A stretch of DNA of 64,000 nt from Palsa-1150 sp964531095 (GTDB lineage: Bacteria > Myxococcota_A > Polyangia > Polyangiales > Polyangiaceae): NCBI GenBank assembly GCA_964531095.1, contig CAZHED010000030.1:6179-70178 (forward strand), read 5' to 3'. Positions 50,465-58,440 of this stretch are shown in pieces. The position numbers and the translations under genes are program-made. Numbering within the stretch: the stretch's first letter is position 1; each line of letters starts with the position of its first letter. The notes beneath the pieces are model-generated. The model saw nothing but the letters and a program-made list of their open reading frames with translations, was not told the origin of the DNA and made no database searches.

Positions 50465-52321
50465 GTGATTCGACATCGAGCGCCCGCGCTGGCGCTGGCC
50501 TTGTTGCTCCTCTGCGTTTGCCGAGGCGCGTGGGCCGCGCCGCGGTATGACCTTAGCGATCCTGTGAGATGCATCGAGCGCACGACCGCCTCGCTGCAGA
50601 CCGCCGGTCTCCCCTCCACACGCCTTCAGCGCGCCGCCTGCGAAGAGGCGATCGGACGACTCGTCGAGGCGCGCTCCGACGCGCAGGAAGCCCTCGGGAC
50701 CGCCACGCTCGTCCACGATGGACCGACCGCCCGAGCGGCTCGCGTGCGGATCCGCGATCTCAATGCCCGAATTCCCCAGATCACGCTCGAACCGCCGGCC
50801 GACGTCCGAGACCTCACGGTTACCCTCGACGGACAGCCCGTGCCGAGTGACCGCCTCGGCGGTCCGATTGCGGTCAATCCGGGCCGGCACTCGATCCATG
50901 CGGAGGGAGATGCCCGTGGGGCCGTGCTCGCTTTTGATCAGCAAGTCGAGATCCGCGAGCAGGACGCCGCGCGCGTCGCGATTGTGCTCAGCCGGCCGAA
51001 GTCGGGTGAAACCGTACCCCTCAAAGGAGACGTGGCCGCGTCGCGGAGCGAGCCCGAAAGCGAGGGGCAAGAGGAGCCGCCCCGGCGTATTCCATCCGCG
51101 AACCGCGAGGCGCTCGGGAACGCGAAGTACCTGACTGCGGGCCAGGTGCGCTGCCTTCTCGCTGCGAAGAGCCAAGACGAGGTTGCCAAGTGCCTGCCCA
51201 GGAAGACGGCGAACCTCGCCGTGAAAGTGGGGTTCGACGTCAGCGGCTACACCGACACGACCAACGTCAACGTCCTCAGCCCCGAGTTCGTCGGCTCCGT
51301 CGCGTCTCCCACGGCTGGATGGAACGTCGGCGGGAGCTTCCTCGTCGACGTCGTGAGCGCGGCGTCGCCGGACATCGTCTCGGAAGCTTCACCGCCATTT
51401 CACGAGGTCCGGCAGGCTGGCTCGCTGAGCGGCGGGTACAAGCCGGGGATCTACGGCGCCCAGCTCAGCGGTAACGTATCGAGCGAGCCGGACTACTTGT
51501 CGGTCGGCGGCGGGCTCGCCCTGACCGCGGAGCTCAACGAAAAGCTCACGACGCCACGGGTCGCGTTCAACTACTCGCACGACACCATCGGCCGGTCGAC
51601 GACTCCCTTCAGCGTGTTTCACCACAACCTCGATACGGCTGAATTCGAGGCCGGCTGCACGTTCGTGATGTCGCCCACTTCGGTGCTGCTGCTGAGCGGA
51701 ACGTTGCAGTTCGAGCGCGGCGACCAGAGCAAGCCCTATCGATACATCCCCATGTTCTTCCCGGCGACTGCCGCCAATGTGAAGCCGGGGCAGTCGTACG
51801 CGTCCGTCAACGCGGCGAGAGAGTCGATCCGGCCGCTCGAGCAGCTGCCCCTCGACCGGGACCGTTACGCCGTGGGGGCGCGCTTCGCCCACCGGTTCGA
51901 AGTCGCGACGTTGCGGATGGAAGAGCGCATCTACGCCGACTCGTGGCAGCAGTACGCGACGACCACGGACTTTCGCCTGATGACCGACGTCAGCGACCGC
52001 TTGCGGCTCTGGCCGCACTTGCGGGTAAACCTGCAGAACGGCGTCTATTTCTACCGCCTGGCGTATTCGCCTATCGTCGACCCGACGACCACGCGGATCT
52101 CCGTGCCGACGCTCCGCACCACGGATCGCGAAGACAGCCCGATGGTTGCGGTGACCGGCGGCGCCGGCGCGCGATTCGCGCTCACGGCATCCACGAGCTC
52201 GACGCAATTCGCGATTACCCTCCAGGGCGACGTACTTTATTCGAAGTACTTCCAGTCGCTTTACATCACGAGCCGGACGTCGGTGTACGCAACGCTCGGG
52301 CTCGAAGCGGAGTTCGAATGA
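50465..52321 (+). CDS. DUF3570 outer-membrane protein with N-terminal extension (cassette B)
   Basis: 618 residues from a GTG, about 210 more than the cassette A copy. After the signal (MIRHRAPALALALLLLCVCR), residues ~30-110 are helical, then a PEGA-like beta segment (VTLDGQPVPSDRLGGPIAVN) lies near residue 120. The DUF3570 part starts near residue 250: SGYTDTTNVNVLSPEFVGSV, GSFLVDVVSAASPDIVSEAS, SSEPDYLSVGGGLALTAELN. The chain ends in EAEFE. The extension is absent from the paralogue at 39445, so it was gained or lost after duplication. Outer-membrane barrel by analogy. Confidence 0.85.
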   Translation: MIRHRAPALALALLLLCVCRGAWAAPRYDLSDPVRCIERTTASLQTAGLPSTRLQRAACEEAIGRLVEARSDAQEALGTATLVHDGPTARAARVRIRDLNARIPQITLEPPADVRDLTVTLDGQPVPSDRLGGPIAVNPGRHSIHAEGDARGAVLAFDQQVEIREQDAARVAIVLSRPKSGETVPLKGDVAASRSEPESEGQEEPPRRIPSANREALGNAKYLTAGQVRCLLAAKSQDEVAKCLPRKTANLAVKVGFDVSGYTDTTNVNVLSPEFVGSVASPTAGWNVGGSFLVDVVSAASPDIVSEASPPFHEVRQAGSLSGGYKPGIYGAQLSGNVSSEPDYLSVGGGLALTAELNEKLTTPRVAFNYSHDTIGRSTTPFSVFHHNLDTAEFEAGCTFVMSPTSVLLLSGTLQFERGDQSKPYRYIPMFFPATAANVKPGQSYASVNAARESIRPLEQLPLDRDRYAVGARFAHRFEVATLRMEERIYADSWQQYATTTDFRLMTDVSDRLRLWPHLRVNLQNGVYFYRLAYSPIVDPTTTRISVPTLRTTDREDSPMVAVTGGAGARFALTASTSSTQFAITLQGDVLYSKYFQSLYITSRTSVYATLGLEAEFE

Positions 52322-52872
52322 CGCGCGCCGGTTTCCTCGCCATCTTCGCCGCCGCGACCGTGGTGGCGCCCATCAGCTCGTGCGCGTTCGATCCCGTGCA
52401 CCAGAGCGACGTTGACGCGCTCGGTCCGGAACGGAGCGGCGTTCCGCGCGGCCCCTACCATCGCGCTGGGCAGGCTTGCACGGTTTGCCACGGCCCGGAG
52501 GGACCCGCCCAACGGCAGTTCGTCCTCGCGGGCACCGTCTTCTCTTCGCGCGACCAATCCGTGGGCCTCGACCAGGCGGAGATCCTCATGGTCGACTCGC
52601 TGGGCTCGTCGCCGCCGATGAGTATCCTGACCAATTGCGTGGGCAATTTTTTCATCACCGCAGACACATGGAATCCCGCGTTTCCCGTCCGTGTGGCCGT
52701 CGCGAGCGGCCAGACGTCGTCTCTGATGCTGGGTCACGTCGGCCGCGCGGGCTCCTGCGCGACCTGCCACAAGGAGCCGCGCGGGCTGGACTCGCCCGGT
52801 CACGTGTTCATCGGCGCGATGCCTGCCGCACAGCCGAATTGTCCGGTCAACCCCGTCCTCGGCGCGCCATGA
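52318..52872 (+). CDS. CXXCH lipoprotein (cassette B)
   Basis: 184 residues. Signal MTRAGFLAIFAAATVVAPIS with lipobox-like SSC. The sequence has two CXXCH motifs, CTVCH and CATCH, and the block ALGPERSGVPRGPYHRAGQA shared with the cassette A protein at 38333. TNCVGNFF and RAGSCATCH are also shared. The start ATGA overlaps the DUF3570 stop and the stop overlaps the next start, showing tight coupling. Probably a diheme c-type electron carrier on the outer membrane or in the periplasm. Confidence 0.85.
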   Translation: MTRAGFLAIFAAATVVAPISSCAFDPVHQSDVDALGPERSGVPRGPYHRAGQACTVCHGPEGPAQRQFVLAGTVFSSRDQSVGLDQAEILMVDSLGSSPPMSILTNCVGNFFITADTWNPAFPVRVAVASGQTSSLMLGHVGRAGSCATCHKEPRGLDSPGHVFIGAMPAAQPNCPVNPVLGAP

Positions 52873-53399
52873 GCCTGTTTCGCAGGGCCTGCTTCGCGGT
52901 TCTGGCCGCCTTCTTCGGCGCAGCGGGCGCAACCGCGTGCGGCGTGCCCACGGCCACGCTGCCGAACGAGATGATCCGAGCGCCCGATTTCACCCAGTTC
53001 GCCGACGACACCGCCGGCGTACACAGATTCCTGGAGAAGCGCTGCGGAACGCTCGACTGCCACGGCCAAACAGGCCGGCCGTTCCGCCTCTTCAGCATGG
53101 GTGGTCTACGCCTCCTCAACGACGCTGGGCTCGTCTCCGGCTTGGGCGCGGACTCGCCCGAGGAGGTCTACGCCAACTACCAGGCCCTCGTCGGCCTGCA
53201 GCCCGAGGAAACGAGCAAAGTGGTCAGTGGATCCGATCCGCCCACGGTCCTTCTCATCGTGGCCAAGCCGCTCGCGCTTCAGACGCACAAGGGCGGCCCG
53301 GTGTTGGCCGCGGGCGATCCGGGCGATGTGTGTCTGGAGTCCTGGCTGGGCGGGCAAATCGACACGAATGCGTGCACCGAGGCGATCGCCGTGCCTTGA
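52869..53399 (+). CDS. CX4CH lipoprotein (cassette B)
   Basis: 176 residues. Signal MSLFRRACFAVLAAFFGAAG with a lipobox-like ATAC. The motif RCGTLDCHGQTGRPFRLF has C-4-C-H and is shared with the cassette A copy at 38888, as are YASVVGLEPE/YQALVGLQPE and THKGG. It ends the cassette B operon; ATGA overlap with the CXXCH gene. The non-canonical spacing may mean a modified heme site or a metal-binding site. Convergent with the kinase gene at 53403 (3-bp gap). Confidence 0.8.
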   Translation: MSLFRRACFAVLAAFFGAAGATACGVPTATLPNEMIRAPDFTQFADDTAGVHRFLEKRCGTLDCHGQTGRPFRLFSMGGLRLLNDAGLVSGLGADSPEEVYANYQALVGLQPEETSKVVSGSDPPTVLLIVAKPLALQTHKGGPVLAAGDPGDVCLESWLGGQIDTNACTEAIAVP

Positions 53400-53402
53400 G
53401 GC

Positions 53403-54764
53403 CTAGAGATCCTCGGGCATGAACGGGCGCGACGGCTTGGTGTGCCTGGCCGGGGCCGCGCGATTGCCCGCGTTTCTGCCGGTGGCGTTGCGCTCGTTCA
53501 ATGCGCGGGTGCGCTCGGGCAGTGCGCCGTTGGAATCGGCGGGTGCCGGTTGGGCAGTTGGAGTCGCCGACGCGATCGAAACGGCCGGCGCCGCCGGTGT
53601 CTCGGGGATCGTGGCAGAAACGGGCGGGGGGCGCGTCGGTTCCGCAACCGCGCCGGTGTGCGTCCGCGGGAAAAAAACAAGGAGCGTCGCACCGGCCAGG
53701 CCGCAAACCGCGGCGGCGGCGGCCAGCGGAAGACTCGGCCGTCGCTTCTTCTGGTCTCGCGGCGAAGACAGCACCAGCGACGCGCGGTCGAGCGCCTCGC
53801 GCTGGTGGAGGATCGGCTTGGACGCCAAGTCGAAGACCAGGGCACCCACTTCGGCGGCGCCGGGAAGGGGCCCGATCGCGCTCCGGAGTGCTTCTCCGAA
53901 CTCCGCCGCCGTTCGGTATCGCCGTTCCGGGTCGCGCTCGAGCGCTTTGAGGCAAACTTCGTCGAGCTCGAGGGAGATCTCCGGCCGCGTCATGCTTGGC
54001 GGCGCGATGGGGTCTCGCAGGACGCGCGTCACGGTCTCCGCCTCGGTGGGGGCCTCGAAGAGCCGCTGTCCCGTCGCGCAATAGGTCAAGCACTCCCAGA
54101 GGACGATTCCCGCGGCAAACACGTCGACGCGCCGATCGACGGGCTTCCGACCGACCTGCTCGGGCGACAAGTACTGGAGCTTGCCCTTCACGGTGCCATC
54201 CGGGCGGGTCGTGGCCAACCGGCCAGCGGCCAGCGCAATGCCGAAGTCGGTCACCCTGGTGACCCCGTCGCTGCCGATGAGCAGGTTGTGCGGTGAGACG
54301 TCGCGGTGAACGAGACCAAGCGGCTCGCTTTTCTCGTCGAGAAGCTCGTGCACCTCGTGGAGGCCGGTGAGGGCGTCGCTGACGATTCGGGCGGCGAACC
54401 CAATCGGCAGCTCTTTTCCCCGTAGTCGAAGGGCGCTCTGCATCGCAGCCAGCGTGATTCCCTCGACGTACTCCATCACGATGACGAGCTCGTCTCCGAG
54501 CATGTCCATGTCGAGGACCCCGACCACGTTCGGGTGGCGCAGCCGGGTCGCGACGCGGGCCTCGTCGAGGAACATCGCGACCATGTCCGTGTTGTCGGCC
54601 AAGTGCGGATGCATGACCTTCATGGCGACGGTCCGCGTCGTGCCGCCGGCGGTCATTCGCCCGAGATAGACGGTGCCCATCCCGCCCGAGGCGAGGGGAC
54701 CAAGGCGCTGGTAGCGCTGCGTTCGGCCTAGTTGGGGCACAGTTGCGGTGTTCGCGTCCCGCAT
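53403..54764 (-). CDS. Serine/threonine protein kinase with single transmembrane helix
   Basis: 453 residues. The Hanks-type kinase domain spans residues ~18-285: G-loop LASGGMGTVY, catalytic Lys near residue 49 (TVAMKVMHPH), catalytic loop HRDVSPHNLL and DFGIALAAGR. The DVSPHN form of the loop is typical of myxobacterial kinases. A helix (LPLAAAAAVCGLAGATLLVF) follows near residue 355, then a Pro/Ala/Arg-rich tail that would lie outside. The ATG at 54764 overlaps the 3' end of the Cys-rich lipoprotein gene by 37 bp. Targets unknown. Confidence 0.85.
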   Translation of the reverse strand: MRDANTATVPQLGRTQRYQRLGPLASGGMGTVYLGRMTAGGTTRTVAMKVMHPHLADNTDMVAMFLDEARVATRLRHPNVVGVLDMDMLGDELVIVMEYVEGITLAAMQSALRLRGKELPIGFAARIVSDALTGLHEVHELLDEKSEPLGLVHRDVSPHNLLIGSDGVTRVTDFGIALAAGRLATTRPDGTVKGKLQYLSPEQVGRKPVDRRVDVFAAGIVLWECLTYCATGQRLFEAPTEAETVTRVLRDPIAPPSMTRPEISLELDEVCLKALERDPERRYRTAAEFGEALRSAIGPLPGAAEVGALVFDLASKPILHQREALDRASLVLSSPRDQKKRRPSLPLAAAAAVCGLAGATLLVFFPRTHTGAVAEPTRPPPVSATIPETPAAPAVSIASATPTAQPAPADSNGALPERTRALNERNATGRNAGNRAAPARHTKPSRPFMPEDL

Positions 54765-55189
54765 AGCAGGGCCTTTTCGTTGCACGGTGTCGCGGTGGTC
54801 CCGTCCACGCAGCTGAGCGGGCAGGTTTGGGGGTTCACTTGCCCCTCGCCGAAAAACGAGCAAGTGAGCGTGCAAGTCTCGCCGACCGGGCAAGCCATCG
54901 AGCAGCCGGACGGCAGGCTGCACCGGCCTATGCACGGTCCTTTCGTGCAAGTGAGCGTGCAATCGGCGCTCGACGAGCTGCTGCAAGCGCAGGAACCGCC
55001 GGGGCACGAGACGCCGCAGGTGGTTGAACCGAGCCCTCCGTCCACGCACAAGGGGCCCTGTCCCCCGCCGCCTTCCGCTGCCACCCCCGATTCTATGAAT
55101 AGAGCGTCGAAGTCTTGTCCGCAGCCAAGCACCCCGATCGCGAGTGCGACCCCGCCCGGGAGCCAGTGCCTTGAAGCGACGCTCCGCAT
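54728..55189 (-). CDS. Small Cys-rich lipoprotein upstream of the kinase
   Basis: 153 residues from the ATG at 55189. Signal with lipobox (AIGVLGC). The mature part has more than 20 Cys, often in pairs (CGVSCPGGSCACSSSSSADC, TLTCTKGPCIGRCSLPSGCS), so it is likely a secreted disulfide-rich domain. No family recognised. It overlaps the start of the kinase gene by 37 bp on the same strand, which suggests co-transcription and possibly a signal link, such as ligand or sensor. Confidence 0.7.
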   Translation of the reverse strand: MRSVASRHWLPGGVALAIGVLGCGQDFDALFIESGVAAEGGGGQGPLCVDGGLGSTTCGVSCPGGSCACSSSSSADCTLTCTKGPCIGRCSLPSGCSMACPVGETCTLTCSFFGEGQVNPQTCPLSCVDGTTATPCNEKALLCGTRTPQLCPN

Positions 55190-55322
55190 GCTCGCTCGAA
55201 AAGGTAGCACGCGGCATGCCCACGGCCGGAGGTCGCCGAGGGCACATGGCCGCCTTCCGGGGTGTTGCTGTCTGGGGTGTTGCTGCCCCGCCAGCACTCG
55301 ATGTACCAACAGCGCGGCCTCG

Positions 55323-56408
55323 ATGACGAAGAGAGCTTGTAGCGTGGCCGCGCGACTGCGACTGGTGTGCGCCGTCGGCGCAGGACTGCTCACCTTTGCC
55401 CGGTCACCGAGCGCGCGCGCCGAGGACCTCACCGGCGCGGCCGGCTCGGTCGAAGCGAAGCGCCTATTCTCCCAAGGGTCGGCCCTTTACCTCGCCGGGC
55501 AGTACGAAAAGGCGCTCGAAACCCTTCAACAGTCGCATACGTTGGTCCCCAGCCCCAACTCCGAGCTTGTCATCGCTCGGTGCTTGCGGGAGCTCGGGCG
55601 GCCGATCGAAGCCAAAGAGATGTTCGAATCCGCGGAGGCGGAGGCGCGCCGTCGGGCGGCGGATGGTGCGGCCAAGTACGCGCAGACGGCGGAGTCTGCC
55701 GCGGCCGAGGGCGCCGCGGTTCGTGCTTCGCTCGGCACGCTTCGCATTCGAGTCGAGGGCCCGGATCCCACCACCAAAGTCGCAGTCGACGGAGCGCCCG
55801 CCGACATTCCTCCGGGAGGGGAGGTGGTCGTGTGGCACTCGCCGGGCGAAGCGGCCGTATCGATGCGTTCCGCCTCCGGCCTCGAGCAGCGCCAGGTCGT
55901 GACGGTCCGCGCCGGTGCCGAAGTGACGATCGGTTTCGGAAGGCAAGACCCGCCGCCCGCAGAGCCGGGGCCGCCGATCGCGGCTCCGCCTGCTGCGCCG
56001 CCCCTCGAAAGCTCTCCTCGCCCGGTGGATCGGGCGACCGACGCCCATGCGACTCATGCGGCGTGGGCTTTTCCGGCGGCCGTCGTCTCCGGGGGTGTGA
56101 CGCTCGCGGGCGCGGGTTTGGCCACCGGCTTCGGGATCGCGGCGAACGCCGAGTACCACAAAGTGCAGACCACCTGTGTGACGAAGGGAGGCTGCGGGCC
56201 CGGCGACCGATCACTCGCCAACGCGGGAAAGGCCTACCAGGTCGTCGAGTACGTCTCGCTCGGAGTGGCGTCGGTCGCCGCGGCGGCGACCGCTACCTTT
56301 GCCGTCATCGCCATCACCCATCCGTCTCGGCCAAAAACAACCAGCCAGACGCAATGGCGCCTACTTGTGGGCGCCACCACATTGGGCGTCGGGTGCGACT
56401 TCCCGTGA
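55323..56408 (+). CDS. TPR/PEGA-like exported protein with C-terminal membrane helices
   Basis: 361 residues. The ATG at 55323 gives a signal (MTKRACSVAARLRLVCAVGA, then PSARAED). Residues ~30-115 form TPR-like helices (AKRLFSQGSALYLAGQYEKA), 125-190 form a beta segment resembling PEGA domains (LRIRVEGPDPTTKVAVDGAP), then a Pro-rich linker and two hydrophobic helices (PAAVVSGGVTLAGAGLATGF, VVEYVSLGVASVAAAATATF). Such proteins occur next to myxobacterial Ser/Thr kinases. Divergent from the Cys-rich lipoprotein gene and followed by the sigma54 activator. Confidence 0.75.
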   Translation: MTKRACSVAARLRLVCAVGAGLLTFARSPSARAEDLTGAAGSVEAKRLFSQGSALYLAGQYEKALETLQQSHTLVPSPNSELVIARCLRELGRPIEAKEMFESAEAEARRRAADGAAKYAQTAESAAAEGAAVRASLGTLRIRVEGPDPTTKVAVDGAPADIPPGGEVVVWHSPGEAAVSMRSASGLEQRQVVTVRAGAEVTIGFGRQDPPPAEPGPPIAAPPAAPPLESSPRPVDRATDAHATHAAWAFPAAVVSGGVTLAGAGLATGFGIAANAEYHKVQTTCVTKGGCGPGDRSLANAGKAYQVVEYVSLGVASVAAAATATFAVIAITHPSRPKTTSQTQWRLLVGATTLGVGCDFP

Positions 56409-56440
56409 CAGCAGCGCGCTCGGGTGGCAATCCGTAGCGT

Positions 56441-57844
56441 ATGCTGGACGAGATGCCTCCGGTATCCCAGGCCCGAGCGAAAGACTCTCACCAGCTTGGT
56501 GAGGACCCCACGGTCGCTCGCCCTGTCGACTCCCAGGCCGCGCTGCTCGAGCTACGTCGCATGCGCGTCATCGAGGGGGCCGACGCGGGCGCGGAGTTTC
56601 CGCTCGATCCGAACGCGCCCTCCCGGATTCTCATCGGAACGAGTCCCGCGTGCACCATCCGCCTCACCGACCCCACGGTGTCGCGAAGGCACGCCGCACT
56701 CGAACCCGTCGGCCAGCGCTATCGGCTCACCGACTTGGGTTCGACCAACGGAACGTTCATCGACGGCGTGAGTGTGATCGAAGCCCTCCTTCGGGGCGGG
56801 GAGGTCATCCGCTTCGGGTCGACCGCCGTGCGCGCCGAAGCGGAGGCCGCCGGACTCGGCGAAGAGAGCGCCCCGCTGCCGAGCGCGATGCGCTTCGGGC
56901 GCGTCCTGGGCGCGAGCGTGGCGATGCGGCGGCTGTATCCGCTCTGCGAGCGCGTGGCCAAATCGCCCGTGCCGGTGATCATCGAGGGCGAAACGGGAAC
57001 GGGCAAAGAAGTATTGGCCGAGTCGCTGCACGAGGTGAGCGGCCGCAAAGGACCGTTCGTCGTATTCGACTGTACCGCCGTCTCCCCGAACCTGATGGAA
57101 GCGACGTTGTTCGGTCACGAGAAGGGCGCCTTCACGGGAGCGGTCGGGTCGCACACGGGGCTTTTCGAGGAGGCCGACGGAGGCACCCTCCTCATCGACG
57201 AGATCGGGGACCTCGACTTTCCACTTCAAGCCAAGCTTCTTCGAGTCATCGATCGAAGCGAGCTACGCCGCGTCGGGGGCCGCCGGTCGATCCACGTGGA
57301 CGTGCGCGTCCTTGCCGCGACACGGCGGGATCTCGACAAGGCGGTCGCGGCAGGGCGATTCCGCGACGACCTCTTTCACAGGCTCGCGGTCGCGCGCGTG
57401 GAGCTGCCGCCGCTGCGCGAGCGCCACGGCGACGTCCCGCTCCTCGCGCGGAGTTTCGCCAAGGAGATGGCCGGTTCGATCGACATGCTGACCCCCGAGG
57501 TTCTCGCGCGATTTGCCGAATACAGCTGGCCGGGCAACGTGCGAGAGCTGCGAAACGCGGTGGCTCGCATCCTCGCGCTCGGCGATACGGCCGATCAGCC
57601 GCGGTGGCCGGCGCGGGCCGCCGGCCCGACGACGGCGGGTGGAATCGACGACTGGCTCGACGCGATCATGTCGACCAACCCGGCGTTTCCGATCGCGCGG
57701 CGCAAAGTGCTCGACGAGTTCGAGCGGCGCTATGTGGAGCGGATCCTCGCCGCGCACGACGGCAACGTCTCGCACGCGGCGCGCGCCTCGGGGCTCGCGC
57801 TCCGGTACTTTCGTCTGGTCAAGGCACGCCAGCAGCAGAAGTGA
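56441..57844 (+). CDS. FHA-domain sigma54-dependent transcriptional activator
   Basis: 467 residues. An N-terminal FHA domain (LIGTSPACTIRLTDPTVSRR, LTDLGSTNGTFIDGV) that binds phosphothreonine is followed by an AAA+ sigma54 activation domain: Walker A GETGTGKEVLAE, GAFTGA loop, Walker B GGTLLIDEIGDLD, and a C-terminal helix-turn-helix-like segment (NVSHAARASGLALRYFRLVK). Phosphorylation by a Ser/Thr kinase, such as the one at 53403, could regulate it. Target promoters unknown. The 3' end overlaps kdpC by 26 bp on the opposite strand. Confidence 0.9.
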   Translation: MLDEMPPVSQARAKDSHQLGEDPTVARPVDSQAALLELRRMRVIEGADAGAEFPLDPNAPSRILIGTSPACTIRLTDPTVSRRHAALEPVGQRYRLTDLGSTNGTFIDGVSVIEALLRGGEVIRFGSTAVRAEAEAAGLGEESAPLPSAMRFGRVLGASVAMRRLYPLCERVAKSPVPVIIEGETGTGKEVLAESLHEVSGRKGPFVVFDCTAVSPNLMEATLFGHEKGAFTGAVGSHTGLFEEADGGTLLIDEIGDLDFPLQAKLLRVIDRSELRRVGGRRSIHVDVRVLAATRRDLDKAVAAGRFRDDLFHRLAVARVELPPLRERHGDVPLLARSFAKEMAGSIDMLTPEVLARFAEYSWPGNVRELRNAVARILALGDTADQPRWPARAAGPTTAGGIDDWLDAIMSTNPAFPIARRKVLDEFERRYVERILAAHDGNVSHAARASGLALRYFRLVKARQQQK

Positions 57845-58424
57845 TCGAATCGAGCGCGAGGTTCAGCTCGAGGACGTTCACGCGCGGCTCGCCGAGGATG
57901 CCGAGCTGCCGGTCGTCCGTGTGCGCGAGCACGAGCGCCTGAACCCGGCTGTCGTCGAGCCCGCGGGCCTTGGCCACTCGATGCACCTGATACTGCGCCG
58001 CGGCAGGCGAGATGTCCGGGTCGAGGCCGCTGCCCGACGACGTCACGAGGTCGACGGGAATCGGCGCCTCGTTGGCGGGATCCGCGGCTTTGAGCGCGTC
58101 GATGCGTCCCTTGACTTCGTCGGTCAATGCCGGGTTGGTCGGACCGAGATTCGACCCCGCCGACGAGCCGCCGTTGTACGGCAGCGCTTTGCCGTTCGAG
58201 TCGCTCGTCGCGGAGACACGGCCCCAGAAGTACTTCGGGTCGTCGAACGACTGGCCGATGAGACTCGATCCCACGGGTTTGCCATCTCTGACGATGAGGC
58301 TCCCGTTCGCCTGGCGAGGAAATGCTGCCTGCGCGATTCCCGTAACGAGGAGCGGATAGGCCAGGCCCGTCACGAGCGTGAGGGTGACGAGGGAGACGAG
58401 CGCGGCGCGGATCTGGGAAAGCAT
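57819..58424 (-). CDS. kdpC: Potassium-transporting ATPase subunit C
   Basis: 201 residues. One N-terminal transmembrane helix (AALVSLVTLTLVTGLAYPLL) then the periplasmic KdpC domain with QANGSLIVRDGKPVGSSLIG, SAGSNLGPTNPAL and a C-terminal VNVLELNLAL. It stabilises KdpB and assists K+ binding. Slightly longer than the ~190-residue E. coli protein. It lies 16 bp downstream of kdpB. Confidence 0.95.
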   Translation of the reverse strand: MLSQIRAALVSLVTLTLVTGLAYPLLVTGIAQAAFPRQANGSLIVRDGKPVGSSLIGQSFDDPKYFWGRVSATSDSNGKALPYNGGSSAGSNLGPTNPALTDEVKGRIDALKAADPANEAPIPVDLVTSSGSGLDPDISPAAAQYQVHRVAKARGLDDSRVQALVLAHTDDRQLGILGEPRVNVLELNLALDSITSAAGVP

Positions 58425-58440
58425 GGGAGGGTCCCTTCGT

